Assembly (NCBI GenBank): GCA_903970165.1 | Contig: CAJCHZ010000056.1 | Location: 62,001 to 126,000 of the forward strand | Origin: Betaproteobacteria bacterium | GTDB taxonomy: Bacteria > Acidobacteriota > Terriglobia > Acidiferrales > UBA7541 | DNA: 64,000 nt | Reading direction: 5' to 3' | In this document: positions 52,716-62,799 of the stretch, one piece after another | Numbering within the stretch: the stretch's first letter is position 1 | Layout of the letters: every line of letters starts with the position of its first letter | Made by a program: the position numbers and the translations under genes | Notes under the pieces: model-generated | Database searches by the model: none | Told to the model about the DNA's origin: nothing | Seen by the model: the letters and a program-made list of their open reading frames with translations, nothing else

Positions 52716-53608
52716 GGCTCCGCTCCTTCATGGGCTTCTTTGATGGTCTCTTCTCGTTCTTTTGGACCAAACCGCAGGTAGTGCACGACCAATCCGATGA
52801 GCCCGCCCAGCATCGCCGCGTTGCCTAGCCACTTCAGCGGACCTTTCCAGAGTTTCACGCTCCACGGGATGCTCGGATTCGACGGCAGCCCGCCATAAAG
52901 TTCCGGTTTCGTCGCGTCATGCAGCACGTAAACCACTCCCGTGCCGCCGACGCCTTGCGGGTTGTAAACTCCCGCGCTCGGAAAATCGAAGTGTTCGCGA
53001 AGCTGCTTCGCGCGCTTTTCCGCGATGTCCAGCATATCCTCCTTGCTGCCGAAGTGCAGGCAGCCCGTCGGGCACGATTTGATGCATGCTGGTTCGAGGC
53101 CTTCGCTCACGCGGTCCGCGCACAGCGTGCACTTGAAGACCCGATTCGTCTTTGGGTTCATCTTCGGAATATCGAACGGGCACCCCGTGATGCAGTAGCC
53201 GCAGCCGATGCAGTTGGCTTGCTGAAAATCCACGATACCGTTGGTGTACTGCACGATCGCGCCGTCGGAAGGACACGCCGCCAGACACCCCGGGTCCGCG
53301 CAGTGCATGCACTGATTCTTGCGCATCAGCCACATCAGCGAACCGTCTTCCTTCTCATGCTCGTTGAAAAGAATCAGGTTCCAGTAGTTCCAGCGCGTCT
53401 CCGGCATGGTCTGATACGTATTGTCGAAGACGGTCTGTCCGAACGGCAGGTCGTTCCACTCCATGCAAGCAACTTCGCAAGCCTTGCAACCGATGCAAGT
53501 CGTCGTATCGATGAGTTTGCAGACGGCATATTCCCGTTGCGCGTCATCGCCGGGTACGCTTCCTGCGTGTCCGGAAATTTTCTGCACGCGTAATGTGGCT
53601 TGGCTCAT
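52712..53608 (-). CDS. fdoH: formate dehydrogenase iron-sulfur beta subunit
   Basis: Four [4Fe-4S] clusters are indicated by Cys motifs including CIGCKACEVACMEW, CMHCADPGCLAACP, CIGCGYCITGCPFDIPK and CTLCADRVSEGLEPACIKSCP. A single C-terminal transmembrane helix (WLGNAAMLGGLIGLVVHYL) anchors it as in FdnH. It carries electrons from the catalytic subunit to the membrane heme subunit. It starts 10 bp after the alpha subunit stop. Confidence 0.94.
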   Translation of the reverse strand: MSQATLRVQKISGHAGSVPGDDAQREYAVCKLIDTTTCIGCKACEVACMEWNDLPFGQTVFDNTYQTMPETRWNYWNLILFNEHEKEDGSLMWLMRKNQCMHCADPGCLAACPSDGAIVQYTNGIVDFQQANCIGCGYCITGCPFDIPKMNPKTNRVFKCTLCADRVSEGLEPACIKSCPTGCLHFGSKEDMLDIAEKRAKQLREHFDFPSAGVYNPQGVGGTGVVYVLHDATKPELYGGLPSNPSIPWSVKLWKGPLKWLGNAAMLGGLIGLVVHYLRFGPKEREETIKEAHEGAEP

Positions 53609-53617
53609 ATGCGGTCC

Positions 53618-56600
53618 CTAAGCCTTCTCGACTTTCACGAGAAAGCCCTTGAATTCCGGAGTATGCGCGTTCGGGTCCGTCGCCGTATGCGTCAACGCGT
53701 TCACCATTTTTAGCGACGTCTTCCCCTCGTCTTCGGCTATTCCGCGGTATCCCCAATGAAACGGAATCCCGATCTGGTAGGTCTTCTTCCCGTCGATCAG
53801 CATCGGCTTAATGCGCTTTGTGACCATGGCCTTGGCAATGTAATCGCCCCGCGCGCTGGAAACTTTTACCTTTTCTCCGCCGCGAATACCCATCTCATTG
53901 GCCATTTCCGCGCCTATCTCTATAAACGGCTCCGGAACGAGTTGTACGTTCATCGGATTATTCTTGGTCCAGTAGTGATAGTGTTCCGTTAGCCGAAACG
54001 TGGTGCAGACCACGTTGAACCCTTGCTGAGGCGTTCCGAATTTGTCATCGGCATCTTTGAATTTCGTAACGACTGGATTATGCGAACGTGCCGCGTGCAG
54101 CAGGTTTTCGACGGGGCTCTCGATCGGCTCGTAAAATTCAGGGAATGGCCCGTCCGCAAACGCAGCCAGTGGTGCGAAAATCCGGCCCACCCCTTCGGCG
54201 TTCATGATGAACGGGCCCATATGATCCTTGGGCTTGGAATCGGCCTTGAAATCCGGCACGTCATTGCCAACCCATTTCTGTTGATCTTCGTTCCACCAAA
54301 CTTGTCTGCGCGTGGGATCCCACGGTTTGCCGTCCACATCGCAAGACGCCCGGTTGTATAACACGCGACGATTCGCCGGCCACGACCAGCCCCACCCTGC
54401 ATGGACACCCATGTTGGATGGATCCGACGGATCGCGCCTTGCCGTCTGGTTCCCTGCTTCCGTGTAACATCCCGAATAAATCCAGTTTCCGCACGCCGTC
54501 GTGCCATCGTCCTTCAGCCACGCAAAGCCAGGAAGCTGCTGGCCAGCTTTGATTTGCACCTTTGTAACGGGATCTTCCAAATCCGCTAGCGCTTTGCCAT
54601 TCAATTCTTTTAACACTTCGGCCAGCGGCGGATTCATCGGAACCGTGTAGTTCCAGGATAGCTTCAAGATGGGATCGGGGAACTTGCCGCCTTCTTTTTT
54701 GTACAAGTCCCGTACTTTCAGGAAAATCTCAGCCACGATGGCCTGATCCAGGCGGCAGTCTCCCGGCGTCGGCACCGCCGCATTCTTCCAGAGGAGCCAG
54801 CGCGCCGAATTGGTGAACGAACCGTCTTTTTCCGCAAATCCCGCGCAAGGCAACCGGTACACCGTCGTCTGAATCTGTTTCATGTCGCCTTGCGCGATAA
54901 CACGCGGCGACTTCCAGAACTCGCTTGTTTCGTCCTGATAAATCTCCCCGACGACAAGCCAATCCGCCTTCTTCAATGCGTCAATATTTTTATTGGAATC
55001 GGGTCCGATGGCCACGCCGTTCATGCCAAACGCAAGCATGCCCTTGACCGTGCCGTTGTACATGTCGTTCCACAAGTTCGTCCACGAATAATCCCGGTCC
55101 ACCTTCGGAAGATAATCGAACGCCCAGCCATTCTCCTTGGTGGCCGCGTCGCCGTACATGGTCTTCATAAAGCTTGTGGCGAATTTCGAAGTGTTGCTGT
55201 AGTAGTTCCAGGATTCCCACGGAGCAGGTTTTGAAGCAGTCGGTGTCGTTCGCTTCATCCACGCGTCAAAAGACCCGTCAGCGGGGGTTGGCACCTTGAG
55301 ATAACCGGGGATCGTGTCGTACAGGCCGGCCATGTCCGTAGCGCCCTGGATGTTGGAGTGTCCGCGCAGTGCGTTCACCCCGCCCCCGGCACGTCCTACG
55401 TTTCCGAGCAGCAGTTGTAGCATCGCCGCGGTACGAATGATTTGTGTGCCGAAGCTGTGATGTGTCCATCCCACGGCGTAAATAATCGTCGCGGCCTTCT
55501 TCATATCGCCGTCTTTGCGAACCGAGGTGAAGAGGTCGGCAGCCTTTAGAAACTCTTGCTTGGGAATGCCCGTAATGCGCTCGATGATTTCTGGTGTGTA
55601 GCGCGAATAATGCTTCTTCAAAAGCTGGAAGACGCAATTGGGATTCTGCAAAGTTAGATCGAAATCGACCTTTTCTGGCATGGGAGGCAAAGGGGCAGGC
55701 GCGGCCGTCCCCGCTGCGGCTTTTGCGCCTCCCGCGCTCGCGTAGTTCCAGCTCGAGCGGTCGTAGCTGGTTTTAGCCTCGTTGAACCCTGAGAAGACGC
55801 CGTCGGTATCCGCAGGCAGTTTGAAATCGCTGTCGACGACGAACGCTGCATTGGTGTAGTTCACCAGATATTCGTGCGCGATGCGGTTGTTCTGAATGGC
55901 GTAGTTGATCACGCCGCCGAGGAAGGCGATATCCGTTCCTGCGCGAATCTGGCAAAACTGATCCGCAACCGAAGAAGTGCGGGTGAAGCGCGGGTCAACC
56001 GAAATAATCTTCGCGTTCCGGTTGCGCTTGGCCTCCATGGCCCACTTGAAGCCGCAGGGATGATTCTCCGCTGGGTTCCCGCCCATGATGAGCATCATGT
56101 CGGTGTTCTTAATGTCCACCCAGCCGTTCGTCATTGCGCCCCGTCCAAACGTTGGTCCCAAACTTGAGACCGTGGGGCCGTGTCAAACCCTGGCCTGATT
56201 TTCTAGATGCACGACCCCCAGGGCGCGCATCGCTTTGACCACCAGAAAATTGAACTCATTCGTATCCGTACAGCCGCCGATCCAGGAGATCGCTTCTGTC
56301 CGGTTGACGGTGATCCCCTTGGCGTCCTTTTCGATGAAACTGTCGTCACGCGTTTTCTTGATCTTGTGCGCGATTTCGCTCAGCGCGTCCTCCCAGGATA
56401 TGTCCTCCCACTGCGTCCCGCCTGGCCGCCGCACTTGCGGCTTCAAAAGCCTGCGGTCGTTGAGAATATCCTGCGCCAGCGAAGACCCTTTGGGGCAAAG
56501 CGTGCCGCGATTGGTCGGATGGTCGGGATCGCCTTCGACGTGAACAACCTGCGGAGTGACGTTCTTCGCGCGGTCGCCGATGGTGTAGATGATTGTCCCG

Positions 56601-56764
56601 CAGCCCACTGCGCAATAAGGACAGGTCGAGCGAGTCTCGTTGGCCCGCGCAATCTTCAGAACACGGAGTTGGGCATAAGCGGGCCGGAGGTCGAAACCGA
56701 AAACGGCGGCTGCAGCTCCTCCAAGCGTCGCGAACTTAAAAAAGTCCCTGCGGGTGGTCTGCAT
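53618..56764 (-). CDS. fdoG: formate dehydrogenase catalytic alpha subunit, selenoprotein (in-frame UGA at 56183-56185)
   Basis: Mo- or W-bis-MGD enzyme oxidising formate to CO2 in the periplasm. A Tat signal (TTRRDFFKFATLGGAAAAVF) is followed by the [4Fe-4S] binding CPYCAVGC. The reading frame appears to stop after VVHLENQARV at a TGA and continues in the same frame with HGPTVSSLGPTFGRGAM. This is the selenocysteine site of FdnG-type enzymes, here Sec194, so the two open frames are one gene of 1048 residues. AGGGGGT precedes the ATG at 56764. It heads the operon alpha, beta, gamma, fdhE. Confidence 0.95.
56138..56185 (-). promoter_or_regulatory. SECIS-like hairpin directly after the UGA codon of the formate dehydrogenase gene
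   Basis: Downstream of the UGA, GGTCTC (56171-56166) pairs with GGGACC (56159-56154) around the loop AAGTTT, and outer GCCCC (56178-56174) pairs with GGGGC (56142-56138). The apical loop starts 17 nt after the UGA, as in the SelB-bound hairpins of E. coli fdnG and fdhF. Confidence 0.75.
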
Positions 56765-57195
56765 TTTACCCCCTGGAGTAGTGAGAAGCGCACTGCAACC
56801 CCGCGTACAGCCAATTCATAATCCGTAACGTGTGCAAAGTCAAGGATTGGACGCGATATTGGCGTCGGGGGATACAGAATATTTTCAACCGATCCGGGTA
56901 CCTACCTCAAAGCGTGATGAGACGAATTTAGGTTCCTCCCGATAAGAGCGAAGGGACTGTCAATGCCGCGCCTGTAAACGACGACGCAGGCACCAATCCG
57001 GAGCTATTGTCCTTGCTGAATTAAGGCTCGCACTTGGCGCCGACGCAGGAAACTGGCCTCACAGCGATCAAAAAAAAGCATCCCTTGCTTTCTCGCGGCA
57101 TCAAAAGGTTGTTTAATTCGTTGCGATGCGGCATCACCCTTCTAGGTTGCGGCCCGCTGCTCACAAAGGGAGTTTTGCCGAGAAAGAGGTCCGAC
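56765..57195. other. divergent spacer between fdh operon and hydrolase gene
   Basis: This region of about 430 bp must contain the promoters of the fdh operon and of the hydrolase gene. I see no gene, and no consensus promoter or palindrome I would defend. An open frame from 57034 is in frame with the hydrolase but lacks a ribosome binding site. Confidence 0.35.
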
Positions 57196-57999
57196 ATGGA
57201 TCAACGATGGAGAGTTGTGCACAGCCGGGGGGCATTGCACGGGATCGTTGGCGTGCTTTCTTTATTGCTGGTTTGTTGCGTAGCGACGGCGCGGAAGGCA
57301 GGCCAATCTATTCACAACATTGTTCTGGTCCATGGAGCGTGGGCAGATGGCTCGGGATGGAGAGGTGTCTACGACATTCTTGTGAAAGACGGATTTAGGG
57401 TCACCATCGTACAAGAGCCGGAAACGACCTTTCTGGATGATGTTGCGGCGACCAAACGCGTGTTGGCTCTGCAGGACGGACCATGCATTCTCGTGGCGCA
57501 CAGCTATGGTGGGGCGGTAATCACAGAAGCTGGCAATGATTCGTCGGTCGCCGGGCTCGTGTACATCGCTGCCCACATGCCCGACACAGGTGAAAAGGAA
57601 TCGGAAGATGGAAAGCGTTTCCCAAGTGACCTGGCCAAGTCCGGCGCGATTAAGAAGACGGCGGACGGGTTCACCTACATTGACCCGGAGCAGTTTCACG
57701 AATTATTTGCAGCCGACGTTCCCGCCGAACAGGCTGCGCTCATGGCGCGTTCACAGGTCTTGAACTACGCCGACAATTTCTCGGCGACGATTACAAACGC
57801 CGCGTGGAGAACGAAGCCCAGCTGGATGTTGGTGGCCGGAAGCGACCGCACCATCAACCCTGAACTGGAACGCTGGTACGCCACGCGCGCGAACAGCCAC
57901 AAAGTGGAAGTCGCAGGGGCTAGCCACGTTGTCTACATTTCCCATCCGAAAGAAGTCGCCGCTTTGATCAAGGAAGCCGCGCAAAATGCGCGCCCGTAA
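57196..57999 (+). CDS. alpha/beta hydrolase, exported
   Basis: Start ATG at 57196 (AGAGG 8 nt upstream) gives a hydrophobic signal (GIVGVLSLLLVCCVATA). The hydrolase core shows the oxyanion strand NIVLVHGAWADGSGW, the nucleophile elbow VAHSYGGAVI (Ser), SDRTINPELE with the acid Asp, and the histidine in GASHVVYISHP. The sequence resembles the secreted esterase/RsbQ-type hydrolases used widely in soil bacteria. The substrate is unknown. At 267 residues it is typical. Confidence 0.85.
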   Translation: MDQRWRVVHSRGALHGIVGVLSLLLVCCVATARKAGQSIHNIVLVHGAWADGSGWRGVYDILVKDGFRVTIVQEPETTFLDDVAATKRVLALQDGPCILVAHSYGGAVITEAGNDSSVAGLVYIAAHMPDTGEKESEDGKRFPSDLAKSGAIKKTADGFTYIDPEQFHELFAADVPAEQAALMARSQVLNYADNFSATITNAAWRTKPSWMLVAGSDRTINPELERWYATRANSHKVEVAGASHVVYISHPKEVAALIKEAAQNARP

Positions 58000-58067
58000 G
58001 GGCGGAGAGACACCTTCGAGGGTCCCGGAAGGCTAACCGATGCCGATGGAGTTCTAGGGGAGGCGTT

Positions 58068-58295
58068 ATGCCACTATCCGCAGAACGTGTCGTGGCGCGA
58101 GTGAGGCGCGCTCTACTGCTTGATCACTACGGACCAAAACCGTACCCCAAATCAAAGCCACCCTCCCGAAGACTGCGTAACTCCCCGCGCATACCCGTTT
58201 CGACCGCAAACCAATGGAACGTGCTATATGATTGTGGCGCGGAAACGAGGATTCGCTCGACCTCTTCAACGGCGGTCACGCAAGTTCTCTTTTGA
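58068..58295 (+). CDS. small ORF with strong ribosome binding site (75 aa), possible remnant
   Basis: GGGGAGGC lies 5 nt before the ATG. The peptide (MPLSAERVVARVRRALLLDH at the start) is basic and its second half, with many Ser, Thr and Pro, does not look folded. It may be a remnant of a longer gene or a small peptide. The rest of 58000-58383 shows nothing. Confidence 0.25.
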   Translation: MPLSAERVVARVRRALLLDHYGPKPYPKSKPPSRRLRNSPRIPVSTANQWNVLYDCGAETRIRSTSSTAVTQVLF

Positions 58296-58383
58296 TTACG
58301 ACCGCATCCTCCTCGGAGCGGACAAAGGTCAGCCGTAAGAATCCGGACAAGATTTTTCGCCCAGTTTAGAGGATTGCACTAAG

Positions 58384-60684
58384 ATGCGGAAACTTCGTGG
58401 TGATTTAGGTGAAGAGATAGTTCCGAAATCAGACGATAGCCACAGCTTGCTTATTACTGGCCTACTTTTATCCGGACTTATTACTTGCCTCTCCTCGGCG
58501 GGGTGCACGAAGAAAGAAGAGGCCAAGGCTGCGCTCGTTGTCGCGAAGTCCGCGGTGGTGGTGAAGGTTTCGAACGACAGCATTACGGTGAGCACGGCTT
58601 CAGCGGAGTTTCGGCTGAGTACCTCTGGAGCGTTGACGGCCGCGCGCGTGGGAACAGAAGGGGCAAGCTCGCTGGAGAGCAAGTCTCCTGATTTTTCGCA
58701 GGTAGTTTCGTCGGCAAGGAAGGAACACGCGGGAGTGCTCCTCGACTTCGGCCAGACGCAAGTGCGCGACACGACCGGGAAACTCGGCGCGCTCGGAAAG
58801 CACATCGAGGTAGCCGGAACAATTCCGGAAATGACGCTGACGGAAACGCTCGACCTCGAGATTTACGACGATTTTCCAAATCTGGCACTGCTTTCCTTTA
58901 GCGTTCGCAACACCGGGCCGTCCGACGTTCCGCTGGATTGGGTCACATTGCAGCACCACCAGTTTGCGGCTCCGGTTGATTCCAGGTCTGGCTCGCATAC
59001 CCTGTGGTCGTTTCAGGGGGCCAGTTTGGAGTGGGGCAAGGACGAGACCTTTCTGATGCCGGCAAAGTTCTCCCAGGAAAATCCGTTCGGCGCACCCGTG
59101 CCGACGAAAGATGACCTTGGAGCCGTCGGCGGAGGCATCCCAGTCGTCGCGTTTTGGAGCCGCACGGTCGGCGAGGCGATCGGTCACGTGGAGACCGTTC
59201 CGTTTACATTGTCGATCCCGGTGCATGCGGCAGAGGCCGGAAAAGTCGAGACCGAGGTGCGCATTCCCGCCGATACGGTTCTCAAACCAGGAGAAGTTTT
59301 TTCCACCCCGCGAACGTTTCTTGCGGTTTATCAAGGCGACTTTTATGAGCCGCTAAGCCTCTGGTCGGAGGTGCTCGCGAAGGAGGGTCTCGAGAAACCG
59401 CGCAACAATAAAGAGAACTACGCGGTGAGTTGGTGTGGCTGGGGCTATGAATTCGGTGTGACGCCCAAGCAGATGCTCGACACCATTCCGAAACTGAAGG
59501 AACTGGGCATCCACTGGGCCACACTGGATGATGGGTGGTTTAACAATTACGGCGATTGGCAGCCCAATGGGGCGGCGTTTGCCGGGGATGCGATTCGCGA
59601 CATGGTCAAGAAGTTTCACGATCAGGGACTGAAGATGCAGGTCTGGTGGCTGCCGCTTGGCGTGGAGGACGGCCATTATGGTTATGGCGGGCGAAAATAC
59701 GTTGTTTCCGATGTAGTCAAGCAACATCCGGATTGGTTGGTTCTCAACAAGGAGGGGAAGCCCGCTCGCATGGCGCGCAATCTGGCAACGCTGTGTCCGG
59801 CGATTCCGGCGGTACAGGAATACTACAAAGGCGTGACGGAGCGTTTTATTCGCGACTGGGGATTCGACGGGCACAAACTGGACAATATTTGGTCGACGCC
59901 GCTGTGCTACAACCCCAAACACCATCACAAGTCGCCGTATGATTCGGTTTATGCGATGGCGGACGTCTACAAAATCATTTTCGAGACGACGCGGGCATTA
60001 AAACCGGATAGCGTGACGCAAAGTTGCCCGTGTGGGACGCCGCCTAATCTCGCATGGCTTCGGTACATGGATCAGGCCGTGACGGCAGATCCGGTGGGCT
60101 CGGTGCAGGTGCGACGCCGCGTAAAAATGTACAAAGCGTTGCTTGGACCTGAAGCGGCGGTCTACGGCGATCATGTGGAGCTCACGCGAATCACCAATTT
60201 AACCGGTAACGAACAGGATCTGGGAGAGGATTTCGCGTCGACGCTGGGGACCGGCGGAGTGCTGGGAACAAAATTCACATGGCCAGATTACGGCGCGAAG
60301 TTCAAGAATGTTTATCTGAACCAGGGTAAAGAAGCTCATTGGAAGGAATGGATCGATCTATACAACGAAAAAATGCTTTCGAAGGGGAACTTTCTGGATT
60401 TGTATGTCTATGGATTTGATGTTCCGGAAGCTTATGCCATCGAAAAGGATCATCGCGTTTACTACGCCTTCTTCAGTCCTGAAAAAGTGAACGGCCAGAA
60501 ACCCCGTTCGGCAAGGCCGGAAGCATGGAAGGGAGAGGTGGAGCTGAGAGGGTTGCCCGCGGGAACATTTCGAGTGACCGACTACGTTCATCACAAGGAG
60601 TTGGGGACGGTGACGGGGCCCGTCGGCAAATTGAATGTCAATTTCACGGGCAGTTTGCTGCTGGAGGCTACACCGGCCCCCTAG
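58384..60684 (+). CDS. alpha-galactosidase (GH36-like), lipoprotein
   Basis: Hydrolyses alpha-linked galactose, or possibly alpha-GalNAc, from oligosaccharides or glycans. A signal with lipobox LSSAGC anchors it to a membrane. The N-terminal beta-supersandwich is followed by a TIM barrel: WCGWGYEFGVTPKQMLDTI, LDDGWFNNYGDWQPN, MQVWWLPLGVEDG and the nucleophile Asp in DGHKLDNIW, then a C-terminal beta domain. At 766 residues it fits GH36-type enzymes. It is convergent with the PfkB/SIS/DeoR operon, which could use its product. Confidence 0.85.
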   Translation: MRKLRGDLGEEIVPKSDDSHSLLITGLLLSGLITCLSSAGCTKKEEAKAALVVAKSAVVVKVSNDSITVSTASAEFRLSTSGALTAARVGTEGASSLESKSPDFSQVVSSARKEHAGVLLDFGQTQVRDTTGKLGALGKHIEVAGTIPEMTLTETLDLEIYDDFPNLALLSFSVRNTGPSDVPLDWVTLQHHQFAAPVDSRSGSHTLWSFQGASLEWGKDETFLMPAKFSQENPFGAPVPTKDDLGAVGGGIPVVAFWSRTVGEAIGHVETVPFTLSIPVHAAEAGKVETEVRIPADTVLKPGEVFSTPRTFLAVYQGDFYEPLSLWSEVLAKEGLEKPRNNKENYAVSWCGWGYEFGVTPKQMLDTIPKLKELGIHWATLDDGWFNNYGDWQPNGAAFAGDAIRDMVKKFHDQGLKMQVWWLPLGVEDGHYGYGGRKYVVSDVVKQHPDWLVLNKEGKPARMARNLATLCPAIPAVQEYYKGVTERFIRDWGFDGHKLDNIWSTPLCYNPKHHHKSPYDSVYAMADVYKIIFETTRALKPDSVTQSCPCGTPPNLAWLRYMDQAVTADPVGSVQVRRRVKMYKALLGPEAAVYGDHVELTRITNLTGNEQDLGEDFASTLGTGGVLGTKFTWPDYGAKFKNVYLNQGKEAHWKEWIDLYNEKMLSKGNFLDLYVYGFDVPEAYAIEKDHRVYYAFFSPEKVNGQKPRSARPEAWKGEVELRGLPAGTFRVTDYVHHKELGTVTGPVGKLNVNFTGSLLLEATPAP

Positions 60685-60695
60685 GGATACTCGTT

Positions 60696-61670
60696 CTAGC
60701 CCATTCGTTTGGGAGTCGTAGCGCCCGACTGGCCGGAGCGTGCGGCATGCTTGCGCAAGAATGCCTCTCGGTGGGCGGAATCCCGAAATGCTTCCGTGCC
60801 CCCCGCGCGAGTGACCGAGAGCGCCCCTGCGCAGTTTGCGAACTTCAGACAGTCTTCAATCTTCGCCCCGCGGATAAATTGGTGGACGAAGCCCGCGTCA
60901 AACGTATCGCCCGCGCCCACTGGATCCACGACATCTACTACGGGCGGAAATGCCGTATATTTTTCTTTTCCAACGCGCGCCATCGCGCCTTGCGAGCCAC
61001 GCTTGACGACGAGGATGTGCACCTTTTTCGAAAGCGACTCGGCCGCCTGTTCGACATCCGTTGTTTGCGCCAGCTTGCATACTTCCCTCTCATTGGGCAG
61101 AAGAATGTCCACGTACCGAAGCAAAAGCTGAATGTCCCCGCTCCAGCGATCTTCTGGGTCGTCGTTGGTATCCAGTGAGGTTGTCAGACCCGCTTCCTTT
61201 GCCTTGCGGAAGATGTCAATGAGTTGTGGCCGGATCCCCTTTTGCAGGAAATAAGAAGATAAGTGAAGATGCTTCGCATTGAAAACAAAGGACGCGTCCA
61301 AATCGCGATTGGTCATTTCATACATCGCGCCTGGATACGTAAGGATATAGCGATCCTTGCGCTGCGGCAGGATGAGGGTGAGTCCTGTCGTTTTTCCGCG
61401 CAATTTCTTTACATGGGAAACGTCAACGCCGCTCGCGGAAAGGCGTTGCACGCAGATATCGCCGAATGGATCGTCTCCGATACACGAATTGAAACCCACC
61501 CGATTCCCCAGGTACGAGAGGTTGTGCGCGAAGATCGCCGATGAACTGCCCAGCGTGATGCTGAGGTCGGTGGCCAGGTGTTCGCGTTCGAGGACCAGCG
61601 TCTGCGGCAGTCCATACAAAATGAGATCGAGATTTAGTTCACCGATTACACTGACGTCGAAAGAGGCCAA
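60696..61670 (-). CDS. PfkB-family sugar kinase
   Basis: Ribokinase-like fold. The N-terminal SVIGELNLDLILYG, the middle LPNEREVCKL and the signature DPVGAGDTFDAGFVHQF with the catalytic Asp identify PfkB kinases, which phosphorylate a sugar at a primary hydroxyl. The substrate is not fixed by sequence. It starts 20 bp after the SIS isomerase gene in the same direction. At 324 residues it is normal. Confidence 0.88.
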   Translation of the reverse strand: MASFDVSVIGELNLDLILYGLPQTLVLEREHLATDLSITLGSSSAIFAHNLSYLGNRVGFNSCIGDDPFGDICVQRLSASGVDVSHVKKLRGKTTGLTLILPQRKDRYILTYPGAMYEMTNRDLDASFVFNAKHLHLSSYFLQKGIRPQLIDIFRKAKEAGLTTSLDTNDDPEDRWSGDIQLLLRYVDILLPNEREVCKLAQTTDVEQAAESLSKKVHILVVKRGSQGAMARVGKEKYTAFPPVVDVVDPVGAGDTFDAGFVHQFIRGAKIEDCLKFANCAGALSVTRAGGTEAFRDSAHREAFLRKHAARSGQSGATTPKRMG

Positions 61671-61690
61671 GCGATTGTCTCCTCAAGAAG

Positions 61691-62761
61691 CTAGTCAAGC
61701 ACGACAACGCGGGTAAGGTTTTTGGGCAGGTCAGGATTAAGTCCTTTAGCCACGCCCGTAAAGAAGCCCATCAGCTGGCTCGGCACGATGTGGGGCGCCA
61801 GCAACGACAACTCATCGCCAGGCAAATCCAGCTCAAGAACAAGATCGGACGATCTGCGGATACTCTCGTCGGCCTTATTGCAGATGGCAATCGTCACTCC
61901 GTGCAAATCCTTCATTTCTTCCAGCACTTCCACTTCGGCCTGCTGGCCCGCTTGACTCACGAAGAATGTCAGGGCCGTCCGTGGAGTTACGATCGCTTTG
62001 GGACCGTGACGAAATTCGAGAGTGTGAAAAGACTGGCTGTAGGAGCAAGACATTTCCATAACCTTAAGGGCCGCTTCGCGAGCAATGCCGTGAAAGGGGC
62101 CCTGGCCCAGAAAAATGTAGTCTTCAAACGAAAGCCGAGCGGTAAAGTTTTCCAGCTGTTCCGCCAGGTAGCGTATCCGCGTGTCGAATTGGGCGGCCAT
62201 AACTTCCAATGAATTACAGAACTCCGCGTTTCCCGCGTGCGTTGCCGCTAGCCACTGCAAGCTGATTAACATGGACGTAAACGACCGGGTCATCACGGTG
62301 CTTTTCTCGTCCGCGGCGCTTAACACCAAGGTGGAATCGCACTCGGCCTGGAGCTCACTTTTCTCCGCGCAGGTGATTCCCCAGGTGGGTATAAGGATCC
62401 CTTTCCGAAGCACATGGGCGGCACGAACGGTCTCCGAGGTACGCCCGGATCGAGAGATCACCACAGCTTGCAAATCTCCGGCGGCGGCTCGCGTCAAGGA
62501 GGGGTAGAGCAAAATCTCGGATGCCGGAACGGCGCGCGCTGGTTCACCGGTGAGCAATGTCCATGAAGTTGCGGCGGCGTCCGCCAAATAGAAACTGGTG
62601 CCGCAACCAACAAACAACAGGGACGCCTTTCGGTTGTTGCTCCCCAGCATCTTTTTCCCGAAATTGCTCGCCTTCAGTTGCAGCAAAGCGGATTGCCAGA
62701 CGGCACCCTGCGACAGAATCTCTTTATAAGTTTCTGACTGCGCATACTCGGTTGGTTTCAT
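61691..62761 (-). CDS. SIS-domain sugar-phosphate isomerase/deaminase (AgaS/GlmS-like)
   Basis: Two SIS domains (GCGTSFYLADAAATSW and SRSGRTSETVRAA in the first, LGQGPFHGIAREAALKVMEMS and EFRHGPKAIV in the second) form the isomerase half of the GlmS/AgaS/FrlB family without a glutaminase domain. In DeoR/AgaR-linked operons such proteins deaminate or isomerise galactosamine-6-phosphate or related sugars. The ATG at 62761 or 62767 could start translation. Together with the kinases on either side, it suggests amino-sugar or tagatose-type catabolism. Confidence 0.85.
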   Translation of the reverse strand: MKPTEYAQSETYKEILSQGAVWQSALLQLKASNFGKKMLGSNNRKASLLFVGCGTSFYLADAAATSWTLLTGEPARAVPASEILLYPSLTRAAAGDLQAVVISRSGRTSETVRAAHVLRKGILIPTWGITCAEKSELQAECDSTLVLSAADEKSTVMTRSFTSMLISLQWLAATHAGNAEFCNSLEVMAAQFDTRIRYLAEQLENFTARLSFEDYIFLGQGPFHGIAREAALKVMEMSCSYSQSFHTLEFRHGPKAIVTPRTALTFFVSQAGQQAEVEVLEEMKDLHGVTIAICNKADESIRRSSDLVLELDLPGDELSLLAPHIVPSQLMGFFTGVAKGLNPDLPKNLTRVVVLD

Positions 62762-62799
62762 CAGCATAAGTATTCTTTCTAAATGTTGAATTTTCGAAG

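Noticed and set aside
56183..56764. Separate short formate dehydrogenase fragment gene
   Set aside because: It ends at the selenocysteine UGA and continues in frame, so it is the N-terminal part of the alpha subunit, not a pseudogene or frameshift.
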